Shown here piece by piece: positions 54,421 through 64,000 of a stretch of 64,000 nucleotides of DNA. Position numbers and translations under genes: made by a program. How positions within the stretch are numbered: the first letter of the stretch is position 1; each line of letters begins with the position of its first letter. The notes under the pieces were generated by a model, which did not search any database, was not told the DNA's origin, and saw only the letters and a program-made list of their open reading frames with translations. Origin of the DNA: Massospora cicadina (Eukaryota; Entomophthoromycota; Entomophthoromycetes; Entomophthorales; Entomophthoraceae); assembly GCA_022478985.1 (NCBI GenBank), contig JAKSZP010004218.1, positions 1 to 64,000 of the forward strand. The letters are read 5' to 3'.

Positions 54421-55160
54421 TCCTTTGGTAAAGACATGAAAATGACTTCATAGATTAGAGGCTTAAACATTTTTTAATAAAAGCGTATCTTAAACATCAT
54501 TTGGTACTTTAAAGTCTATCAAAAACTTCCATATTTTATAGAAGCTTATTCTTAAGATTATCTCCACCATATGGAAGTTTGTCAGTCCTGTGTGATTTTT
54601 ATATTTCTTGCAACCCATATGCTACTGCATTAAGCATTTGGAGAAGATGCACAAACTTCAGGCTGCACTCCATTAGTTCAAACTGCAAGCGTACATTATC
54701 ATATAGGGTTGTATTGTTCAAAGACCTCTATTAAGTTTTTGTGAACATGGTGACCCACTGTCCAATAGGTAGTACCATAACTCTAAAAGTAAACACTATG
54801 GCAAAACTTCTGTTATTGTAAGTCAGGTAGTTGTATTCCAATATTGAAAAATTCTTTATAAGAATTCAATGAGTAGGTACTTAGTTTTTGTAACTAAATT
54901 AGCACGGCTGCAATGGCTGACTCACTTTTGTCTTTAAATACCTGGAAATACAATTAAAAATTGGGTAAGTCAGGGTTAGTTCTTTTGATTTGATGCATTC
55001 CTTAGGCTGACAAAACTTTAGAGGTTGTATTTGTAGAAAGCTATGGGATTCACTTTTACTTCAGAAGATACAATGTGACAGCCTTCTTTCTTTATTTGAT
55101 ATAAAGGCTTGGTAGTAATTAACAGTTACCAAAAACTCAAGCGTTTGTATGCATTATTCA
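54421..55160 (-). pseudogene. Gypsy G4 RNase H and linker
   Basis: Minus strand near 54,925-54,850: VFKDKSESAIAAVLI, then a stop, then LQKLSTYSLNSYKEF, resembling the .D.S..A.GAVL.Q start of an LTR-element RNase H. Stops and shifts are frequent. It is placed between RT and integrase as expected. The integrase zinc region is not clearly readable. Confidence 0.5.
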
Positions 55161-55890
55161 GGACTGGCCACGTGGAATTTGCTCCATCTTAGAGGGGTCA
55201 ATGGTTTCTTATGGAGAGATGAAGTATCCTAAAGCTTCAACTCCCTAATGAAAAGCATAAATTGATTCATTAATTCTGAGGCTTGCTTTGACAATCCGCT
55301 GGAGTACCATTCCTAGGTCCTGGAGGTGTTGATGGTGTTTAGCAGAAAGGATATCTATGTCATTAAAGTATCTACACATTAGTTTGTAAATCTGCAGAAT
55401 AATCCATCCATAACCATTTGGAAAGTGTCAAAAAAGCTCTGATGAGGCTGAATGTCACTTGAATGTATTTAAATTGTACAAATTTTTCTGACAAATGCTA
55501 ATTTTATGGATTGGATATTTCTTTCTAACTAGTTGATAGTACCAAGAAAATGAGTCAATATTAGTGCAATACTGGACGCCCCCATGTCATTACATATATA
55601 TGATCATGGGCATCATGTATGCATCCTTATTGGTAACATGGATTAGCAGAATTTAACTTACACACAACAGAGCTTTCCTTTTTATGGAAACAAACAAAAC
55701 TGGGAATGTCCATGTAGATTAGGAGGGGTGGATGAGACCGCTGTTAATCCTCTTCTCACTTTCCACTTTAAGTTTTTTGGTCTTAAGGCATGCAGTAGGG
55801 ACATCTGGTGATGGGTTTAGCATTAGTGACACTAATGAAGTTTGAGCCCAGGGTTGAGAGGGAATATCATTGCTGTCATAGAAAAAAGCA
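55160..55890 (-). pseudogene. Gypsy G4 reverse transcriptase
   Basis: Minus strand: KINSGLIHPS, SIKRK, VTNKDAYMMPMI (versus VT.KDAYPLPRI), then QYCTNIDSFSWYYQLVRKKY (versus K.FS.IDLFSGYWQI). One frame then gives CRYFNDIDILSAKHHQHLQD, LGMVLQRIVKASLRINESIY and AFH, then a stop, then GVEALGYFIS (55,378-55,205), a clear match to the F.DDI.I.S....H...L..VL.R......N..KC.F....V..LGY.IS order. The polymerase box has N where the first catalytic aspartate should be. Inactive. Confidence 0.8.
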
Positions 55891-58725
55891 TCCTACATTG
55901 TTCAAGGAGTTGAGTCAATTCAAATTTTGTTAAAAATAATTTATAAATTAATTTTTAAACTCTTCTTCAGATAGGTAAAAAGTTGAATGTGGCGTCAGTT
56001 GGCTTCTAAAAATTGTGCAGGTAACCGCGAAATGTTTCAAAGTCATTTTGTTTGCATGAATCATTGATATTATTCAAAGTTCACATGGATTACAAAGACC
56101 TTATGCCTGTCAAAAAAGCATTAACTGGAAGTGGTTTTGGTCAGAAAACACCTCCTTGATAATGTGATTTTACCCACTATCTCTAACAAGAGGTCAAACA
56201 TTTGACCACAACAAGCTTTACAGGATTCCCAAGAAATTTTGAAACTCATGTCACATTGAGGAATTTATTGATAGCTAATAACTTGAAAGAAAAATAGTTT
56301 GATCACATTACTGCCATTGATCCCATATAAAGGATAATTGGAATAGTATAATAAAAAAGGACCCCATAGTGTGAGGAGTTTCGATGCTGGTGACTATCAT
56401 TTTTTGTTTCAGGACGCCTTTCTGAAGTTGAGTGTTTTAAATAGATTAGCGGAGGTCTTGGAATAACATATGCTAGAATTTCATAGGTTAAAAGGGTACC
56501 AGGATAATAGTATCTTACAGGATCTTTGTAGCCAAGTTCCCTTTGGGTTGGCGTTGGGTTTTTACCTTTTAAGGCTGAGCCTTATCCTAAGGTAGACCTC
56601 AAAACTTTCCTTAAGGCAAAGACTTGAGGTATTAGGCTAAAATTCTAATATGTCCTAATAATTCAGCAAATGAGCTGGAATCCTTTGGTGAACTATACCC
56701 TCATAGGACGATTTATCCAAATTAGGATGAATTCATCCCTATATGATCCTATCAAGTGTTTTGTAGCAAACTTGGTATAATTTTTTTTTATATTTATCAT
56801 CATTAATGTATCTGATATCTCTCTTATTAGATCTCAGAATAACAACTTTAAATTATATAACAATTGATGACCCTATATAAGGGGTCCCAATTTATTTACA
56901 TAAAGATATCATATAAAGCGCTACCTATAATCTTCTATATATTTATTTGATTTATAATACTTGAGAGCCACAGATGGGCCTTTTTTAACCCTGAATTAGC
57001 TAAACCATGTCCAAGGGGCCTCAACATTATGATCTGAGTCTAGACCGTTTGCCAAGGATCCCAAATAAGGACAGCTAATCTGAGTATATCTCCCTAATTG
57101 GATTAACCCAAGCAAGGGCCAACTCATTGTTTGGACTAATATATTTATATAATACAAGTAATCATATTATCCCAAATCCCATCCTAATACTATTTGGGAC
57201 CCTCCACTCTATCCATCTTCATGAGTCGCCTAATGTTGGAAAAGCAACCTCTTTTTTCAAGAGTTGGTATGAAGCATATCAGTACTTGCATAGTGAGTTG
57301 CTGTAGTAAAACTTTTTTGCAGTGGTTATTATCTTTAATACTTGATGAGTTTTGGTAGGGACAACTTTTTGTTCACATTGCTTCGTTTTTGTCAAAGCTA
57401 TAGGATTTTAGGATTAATGGATTTCTAGTAAGGGTAAAGACTTTTAATATTTTCTCTTCTTTACTAATCATATTCTTTTAAAGGGATGCCATGCAGTTTG
57501 TTGAGTTCCTTTTTCTACTTGCTCAATAGGGCATCAATTTTAATATTCTTAATAGGCATCATAATTTCTACTTCTAAATAATTATTCTTGTTTGCATTTT
57601 CAGTAGAATAAAGCCCCACCAGAATGAGTTGTTGGGTTTGTTCTATATCTTGTTGTGTGGATGTATACTGGATCTTCTGAGGGCTGTTTAGGCTTTACTG
57701 ATGGCAGCATGGCATATGGGGTTGTTATTGCACAGGTTCCGCACTGTAGTGGTCAGTTATCATTTAAGTAGCATGAGGTTTGTGTACAGCAGAAGGTACC
57801 TCATTGGTGCAACTTCATATGTCATCAAAGCTTTTAGTACTGATAAGATATATACTGAGTAAAGTTCACCTGCCCCAGGGCCAGATTACTTAAGATTTCT
57901 TAATAATTTAGCGGTACATCTTTCATCTAAACGCCACTTTACAATGCCAAAAGGGTTCTAAAACCCTGACATGATGCTAAGGTTTATTACAGTTGTTGCA
58001 GTTGAGGTTGTTTAGCATAGGTTGTCCTTAAACCAACATGATAGTTTCTGAACTTTCTCAGAAAGGGCGTTTATCTAGGCAGTAAACTTAGAAAGAGTTA
58101 ATTAGCTAAATAATTGGAATAGCCTCAGCCTCAAACTCTTGTCTCTCTATCCTGATTTTCTCAATCTTTAAGTCATTTGGTTGACATATGGTTAAGTGTG
58201 CATATTTGTGGCAAATTTCATTGCATAAATTTCGCATAATGTTTGCACTATTAAATTGGCATTTAAGTACAGTTCTTATAATGCAAGAAGAAAGCAATAT
58301 GATAATTGTTGGTTAACTTTGTTACATTTGTCAGGTTCCAGATTGATGCCATTGTCCTAAAAGGTCCTTAAATTTTGTAAATAATCAGTTGACATTGTTG
58401 AAGTAATTGAGTCACATTCAGCGGAATTTGTCATGGAGTTGGGTGGTTGATTTAAGGAACTTAGTGCAGGAACGTTCTTGCCATTTTTCCCAGGTATCAA
58501 ACAGGAGGTTGAATCTGTGACATCTTATTGATGCACCTGTGAGAAAGCTTTACACTTTGCATAGTTACTTTCTGTTGCTCACTTCACATTTATAACCTCA
58601 TAAATTATAGAATTTCAGCCACTCATCAATGGGGCTACTATAATATTTTCCAAGGGGTTTCAAATGTAGAGTTTCATAAGTGTTAGGTTTACATCCTGGT
58701 TTTGGTAGGCGGTCTCAGGCACCTC
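55891..58725 (-). pseudogene. Gypsy G4 5' interior (gag/protease region), unresolved
   Basis: Lies between the RT start and a primer-site-like TGGTGATTCTTACAGGGAGG (58,738-58,719). Its position predicts gag and protease, but I could not read a protease triad or a full zinc knuckle; the sequence is AT-rich and full of stops. The only sizeable frame (58,297-58,106) has no recognisable motif. Confidence 0.45.
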
Positions 58726-59019
58726 CCTGTAAGAATCACCAATTTGTTGTAAGTTAGCATATTCTGCAGTATTATATGACAATTTGATATTAAAGCGGAT
58801 ATATTATACTGGTACTCTGGGTCATTGGGCCTGTGGTTTTCATTTTCCATTTTATTGAAAATTAATATAAGGGTTTATACCCATTTTTAGAGAGTTTCAG
58901 AGACTGGAATACCATAGGTCTGTCAGTGTAACTCAGAATAGTAAATTTACTCCTTTAATGGTTAAGTAGGATCCCTACAAAATGTTAGTAAATCGCTAAA
59001 CTGTTTGACAGTGACCCAA
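58726..59019. other. Possible G4 LTR start, unassigned
   Basis: The primer-like site at 58,738 implies the G4 5' LTR lies to the right. No matching second copy was found in the window, so its length is unknown. Confidence 0.3.
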
Positions 59020-59290
59020 TGGAATAGTTTGGATTATATGACCATTAACTTCAAAGTTCTATTCTGGTAGATGAACTTGATTGTTGGTCAATTTATGCCT
59101 GTTGGTATTACGCATCAAAGCCTGAACTGAGATAGTAAACAGCAATATTGTCCATGGACTTTCTGACATATCAGAAAGCCATGTGTGGATGTTTACCAAA
59201 ATTTACTCTCATTTCCTACTGATTTATATTTTCCCTATTTACCCATTAGTCAGTGAAGTATCACCCCTGGTCATCTCACCTCAAGTAAAT
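59020..59290 (+). mobile_element. SINE B copy 3, most decayed
   Basis: Colinear with copies 1 and 2: GTTCTATTCTGGTAGATGAA, then GACTGTGTTGG-like positions replaced by TGCCTGTTGGTATTACGCAT, then GAACTGAGATAGTAAACAGC, ATGTGTGGATGTTT, and the 3' module ATCACCCCTGGTCATCTCACCT (59,259-59,280). Divergence is higher than in copy 2. Confidence 0.65.
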
Positions 59291-59340
59291 AAATAAATTT
59301 ATTCAATTACTGAGAATAACTAAATTTTTATATAATACAA

Positions 59341-61249
59341 TTTATTTAAGGTATGTCAACCAGGAGATGGGCATATCAAATCTTGAAAGCAAACAAAAGT
59401 AATCCACACCCAAAAACATTTGAGCCACCAAAAATGATTAGACAAAACACAAAATATGAGAACAGAATTAATAAGGTAGGAAAGCAGTGAGCCACAATTA
59501 CCACCATGGTTGAAGGGGAGAAAGGTTTAGGGGCTCATTCTTGGCAGAGTCTTCACCCTAGAGCAGGGAATAGGCTATGACAAAGAGCAAGGATGTTAGG
59601 GTGTCAGCAGTATGTGGTTTGATATCCTTGATATGTGACATGTCAGAAAAACAGACGGCATAAAATGAGGTGGCAATATAAGTGGACAAAGCAGTTTCAG
59701 CTTTAACAAGAGCATAAGGGAGCTTTACAAATGTAGTGATATTGGTGCTGGTGATATTGGCTTTAAATTCCGTATCACCACTATCACATTCTGGGCAGAG
59801 TCAGGTAAACTTTTGTGAGTTTTGGTCATGAATCTTTATGAAGTTTATCAAGGGTGGGAGGATGATGGGAGGAGAGATCCCTCCTGAGAGCATTACCACT
59901 GACTTGTGACAGCTTTATGGAGGGAAGACAATCTGGCCTGGCAGCTGCTTCAACAGCAAGCTGGTAACACTATGGAACAGTTCAACATCTGGCTCTGGGG
60001 TGAGTAAATGAGGGGTTAACTTGGCGTTCTATTATGGACTGAGGAACGTTCACTTTTTAGAGTGGTCTCATGGAAGTTAACTGATTTGTAAATTTTAGCT
60101 AATAAGACTCAAGAGTTCTGGTTGAACTGAATTGGGGGTTCAGCATATGATTGAGGATTGGTTGGCTGGTGGAGAAGCATAGGAATGAACTGATGTCCAA
60201 GCATGATCTTGATTGGAGGAAGCATTTGTGTCACTGGTCCGAGGAGGAGCCTGATTGGGTGTTGCAGGCGCGGCTACAGCATCAGGCTTTGGGGGAGGGG
60301 GTAGGATTGTACTTCATACCAATAAAGTGTGGTGTTGGCAGCAGATTGGGGGCCAATTGATGAAAATGCAGGGCAGGTAGAGAAGCAAGAGAATGGCATT
60401 TTTGTTTGGAGTGTTCCAACTCAAAACAGGTTGAACAGATCTTCCGCCCCCCTAACGTGGGGGCAGAATGGATGGTTGGGGGCATAAGGGATGATGGCAT
60501 AAGGGGAATCAACAATGCAATTTTACTACATCAAGGGCTAATCATGGTAAACGCCTGAGGCCAGTGAGGCGTGTAGCTCCATTTGGGACCACAAATTGTA
60601 AGATGGGGTTGGAGCTATAGGCTACCAAACCTTCCACCAGCTCCTGATGGAGCACTGTGGGGGGAAGGCGGGTGAGCAACCCAGAAAAGTGAGCTACAAG
60701 ACTGGTGTCTGCGGGAAGCTGGGTACATGTCATGAGGATAGGGGTGCCCTCAAAAGACCAGGGGCACAGTTGCTGCAGGTGCAGCATCAGATTTACACAT
60801 GAAACATAGGTCAAAAGACCCCTCATAAAGGGCAGAAATTGATAAATCTGGCAGGTTGCATCACCACCTATGCCATTTTGATACTGGCTTTATCCACATA
60901 TGAAAACAATTTTCATATATGATATAAAGGCCAAAACACATGCTAGAATGGAGGAACTAAAGTGGGCTGCAAGGCACTTCCTGGTATAATGTGAGATGGA
61001 GGTCAAGATCCTTGGGAAGAACGAACTGATCTAAGGATTTGTTAGGACTGGATGAATTAGTCTGAGCAAGTTTTTCTGCCAGATGGAAAACGCTGGGGGA
61101 GGATAGTCGCTGCCTCAAACTGGAGCAGCCAGCGGAAAATCTAGGGACATCAGGAAGAGAATGGTAGTGAGTGCTCAAAGGTTTTAGTTTAACTTAGTTC
61201 ACTTCTTACAAAAAAATTTTCTTGAAAGTTATGTTAAGTAAAAAAAAGG
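59341..61249 (-). mobile_element. Half-LINE copy f (ORF1-only element, ~1.91 kb)
   Basis: Type II subfamily. Minus-strand 5' end TTTTTTTTACTTAACATAAC, then TTTCAAGAAAAT. The 3' module is CATCTCCTGGTTGACATACC, then TTAAATAAA. Degenerate target duplication TTATATAATACAA (59,328-59,340) / TTATAAACTGCAA (61,250-61,262), 10 of 13. Encodes only an ORF1-like protein: 61,178-60,957, 60,826-60,542 (VLHQELVEGLVAYSSNPILQ) and 60,515-60,282, with the intact knuckle ICSTCFELEHSKQKC near 60,445-60,400. Confidence 0.8.
60282..61178 (-). pseudogene. ORF1-like protein of half-LINE f, broken
   Basis: Contains LHQELVEGLVAYSSNPILQF, then VPNGATRLTGL and, in the next frame, CSTCFELEHSKQKCHS. The match to copies b and d is strong in order and motif. 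C-terminal remnants continue to ~59,500 but are frame-broken. Confidence 0.7.
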
Positions 61250-61262
61250 TTATAAACTGCAA

Positions 61263-62399
61263 AATCAAACAAGACAATAACTTAACTTGTGCTAAAAAAT
61301 CTAAACCTACTAGATACTTTGTTTAAATAGCTAGATCCAATTTTACTTCTAATTTGATTACTTAAAACTTTTAATTATCTATATAATCTATAAAAAAAGC
61401 TATAGCATTATACTACTAGTCTAAAGGAATAGTTCTAGAACTTATTTGAAATGGTATATCTGGCTATACAGCCTAAAATTATGAATGTTGAGATAGGGGT
61501 ACATATTATTATATATAGTAAAAAGCTAAGCTTATAGAAATTTATACATTAGTTACATAGAAATTAAAAACCCTCCTTTTATTGATAGAAAATTATTCAA
61601 AATTGAAATGTTAGTATATTATAATATACTAAAGTTATTAAATTTACTTTTATCTTTTAACATTAATCATGTTACTGATCAACTTATTTTATAGAAAATG
61701 GTGCTATATCAGTTGATTTAAAATTAAACCCATCTTTAGAATAAAAAGAATAAAGTTTAATATAAGGCAGTTAATGTTAACAATACAAGTAAACAGATGT
61801 TTGGTCTTGAAATGCCATCTGATTAGAAAAATAATGCTTGTATTTAACCCCTCAAAGTACATTTTAGCAAGCATTTATAAAGTGGTCACCTTATAAAAAT
61901 AATAAAAGTATTACAAGTGTGTCTAAAGCAATCTTGATAAGTTTTATAACTATTAAAAAGCTTCTCACAAAAATTGGGCTTATTGCTATTATAGAAATTA
62001 ACCATTTCATATTTGTTGTTAACTCTCCAACATAAAAATGTATCTATTTAGATTATTTACCAAAAACTTACCAAAGGTCTATATTGCAAGCATAAAGTAG
62101 AAAGATTTTGAGATAATAAAATAGAACGGCATTTTACTAGTTTTAAAGTTAGAATCAAGGGTCTTTTATAGAAATTGCTAAATTACATCTTATATAAACA
62201 GCAAATTATGTAGAAAGTAATTTTTTTAGTCAAAATTTATATTAAATACCATTATAGAGCTTGGCACTATAGACATATATGATTTTGGTAGTTTTATAAA
62301 AGTACAAAGTATATCTTTATAAATAACAGTTCAAACTAATTTCCCATCTTTAGTCATCTATAATAGGCATATTTACAATTATGTAATAATTTTATTTTG
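61263..62399. other. AT-rich gene-free stretch
   Basis: Strongly AT-rich; no gene, element boundary or RNA gene recognised. Confidence 0.55.
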
Positions 62400-62403
62400 T
62401 TAA

Positions 62404-62639
62404 CCCTTTCAGTGCTACTAATGCATCACTGCATCATTGACCCTTTCAGCGCTACTTTTTGACCAAATATTGACCACACCCTGTGCTGAGTTTTTTTTAA
62501 ATTTTTAACTCTCTGTGTATAGCTGATGATAGATATAGGTTACTTAATTTCTCTCATCAGCTATACAAAGAGATAAAAAAGTAAAAGAAACTCATCACAG
62601 GGGGGTCAAAAGTTGTTCAAAAACGTATCATTAGAAGGG
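62404..62639. mobile_element. Foldback MITE with TTAA flanks, piggyBac-like
   Basis: 236 bp between TTAA (62,400-62,403) and TTAA (62,640-62,643). Ends CCCTTTCAG / ...GAAGGG. The two halves form a long imperfect inverted repeat: left TGACCACACCCTGTGCTGAG and TGTATAGCTGATGA pair with right CTCATCACAGGGGGGTCA and TCATCAGCTATACA. The left end has an internal duplication (CCCTTTCAGTGCTACT at 62,404 and CCCTTTCAGCGCTACT at 62,440). No coding capacity. TTAA targets and CCC/GGG ends are the mark of piggyBac-type elements, so a piggyBac transposase elsewhere may have moved it (inference). Confidence 0.75.
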
Positions 62640-62643
62640 TTAA

Positions 62644-64000
62644 AGAAAACAGTAAAATACTTTTAGAAATTTTTTATGAAATTTTTTATAACATACTATT
62701 TGCTTTTAGTGTATCATGTAGAAATTGGCGCAGGGCTTCAGTTTCTGCTGCACAGGCAATTAAAAACACAAAAAGCAAGGCATTGTATAAAGACAGCCCT
62801 TGTAAAATACAAATAAAATCCTCAGGAATAACCAAATTTTTTATTAATAATAAAATAGACAGCACAAATTAGTATCAATCTAATTTGGCTATCCATTTTG
62901 CTATGACATTATTTAGGTTATAGGCTTCTAAGTGGCTACATAAGAACAAGCTCTCTTTACAGAAGGCAATCCCACTTTGATATGCTCTTCTATTTCCTTG
63001 AGTTCTTATTTTTGCAAAGTATTAGTACTAGCAGCACCTAAGAATGGCAATATAGTTGCATAAGTTCAGATTAGGCCAGGGAAATAAATGCCTGGGGCTT
63101 GGGAAATTCTTTAGTAGTCGCAATAAGCCAACTATAGTAGTGACACCAAAAGATGACTGTGGCTATCATTAAAGAAAACTTGCCAATCATCATACATCAG
63201 CGTGGGGCAAGGTAGTAAGTATCAAAGTATAGTAGTAGGTGATATGAGAACAGAGCATGGCAAATGTGATCATTAGATTAAAAAATCAAGAGTTGAACCA
63301 GAGGGAATTAAGAAATTTATCTACTTTTTAATCACCTTTAATTGAAGGTTCTGAGGCAATGCTACCACTAGTGAATTAATACAACAATGGCGGCTGCATA
63401 AAAAAGGTGGGCGTGGGACAATGTGATTTAGTAAATTAGTCATATAATAACTTCTTGTAGTGTAGCATCAAAACTTCATTTACATACTAATGAGTTATAC
63501 TATTGTATAAAGAATCTATGGAAAGATGATTGGTTAAACCAATTGCAACATTTTCCCCCACTTGACCATACATCATGGAAAAATGAGCGGGGTTATGTTA
63601 GGTTATTGAGAACCTATGGCCGTATATCCAGATCTTTACTACTACTTTCTAAGGAACTTATCATGCTCTTAATTAAAAAAAGTCTTTAGAGTGATCTTTC
63701 AGAGTGTAAGCATCAGCGGAAGTATTTTTAATAGTCTCAGAGGGTCCTTTTAACATGTGCTCCAGCTTGCTAGTCCTGATATAGCCATATGTTTCATAAT
63801 ATAAGGCAAATTTCCTATGGAAAAGGTAGCTAAGGTTTGTCAATCCTCATCATCACTCTTCCTAGATCTAATTTCACAAATCAAAAGTTGGTGTATGCTT
63901 TGCTTTATAGCTGGACTAAAATCTGCGTGATTTTCTCCAGAATTTGGTTAGAACGCATGTTCTCTTCATTGATGCATGAGTATAAGATCAGGGGTAGCGC
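62644..64000. other. Unassigned right end
   Basis: No frame over 60 codons and no recognisable domain on either strand. It may hold degraded transposon sequence; nothing can be supported. Confidence 0.4.

Overview
The window is eukaryotic repeat-compartment DNA, most likely from a fungus (low confidence; a rust-like or other AT-rich, transposon-swollen basidiomycete would fit). The reasons are nested Ty3/gypsy elements, one lineage with a C-terminal chromodomain, a Tad/L1-type LINE with an endonuclease and a C-terminal zinc motif, tRNA-derived SINEs with A and B boxes, target-site duplications typical of target-primed reverse transcription, and two Pol III tRNA genes. There is no operon structure and no convincing host protein gene. 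Nearly all long reading frames are broken transposon proteins. CpG is scarce except in one young SINE.

Layout. 1-3.26 kb: two minus-strand gypsy fragments (gag; gag-knuckle-protease). 3.9-7.1 kb: 5'-truncated LINE copy I (+). 7.8-10.4 kb: gypsy gag, leader hairpin and LTR (-). 12-25.3 kb: two plus-strand chromovirus remnants sharing one LTR, invaded by two half-LINEs (13.9-15.8 and 18.2-20.1 kb), a 51-bp micro-insertion, and a 2.1-kb miniature LTR element inside an integrase gene (21.7-23.8 kb). 26-30.5 kb: AT-rich DNA with SINEs. 30.54-30.68 kb: tRNA-Lys and tRNA-Phe only 2 bp apart. 30.7-37.9 kb: a half-LINE and a full-length LINE (copy II), inserted one behind the other at the same target 27 bp past tRNA-Phe. 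38-41.8 kb: AT-rich with SINEs. 41.8-48 kb: chromovirus G2 with flanking ~0.9-kb direct repeats. 48-49.7, 51-52.9 and 59.3-61.2 kb: three more half-LINEs. 53.4 kb: SINE with a chimeric tail. 53.6-58.7 kb: a second gypsy lineage (-). 62.4 kb: a piggyBac-like foldback MITE.

The most interesting content is a retroposon network. One LINE family, a ~1.9-kb ORF1-only half-LINE family (six copies), and two tRNA-type SINE families share a 3' terminal module: a GTCCC-type block, a short AGGT...ACCT hairpin, then an AT-rich tail. They insert with 12-18 bp target duplications. This suggests LINE-encoded machinery that recognises the hairpin and mobilises the other families in trans. A further 3' tail, called Z here, was inserted as fragments of only 14-51 bp with clear target duplications; in one case the empty site can be read from a paralogous gypsy gene.

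Most elements are dead: gypsy catalytic residues are mutated (DTG to DTR, YIDD to YIDN or NIYD, integrase E lost). LINE II keeps an intact FADD box but has split frames. Positions of nested boundaries come from my own reading of target duplications and paralogue comparison, without alignment software.
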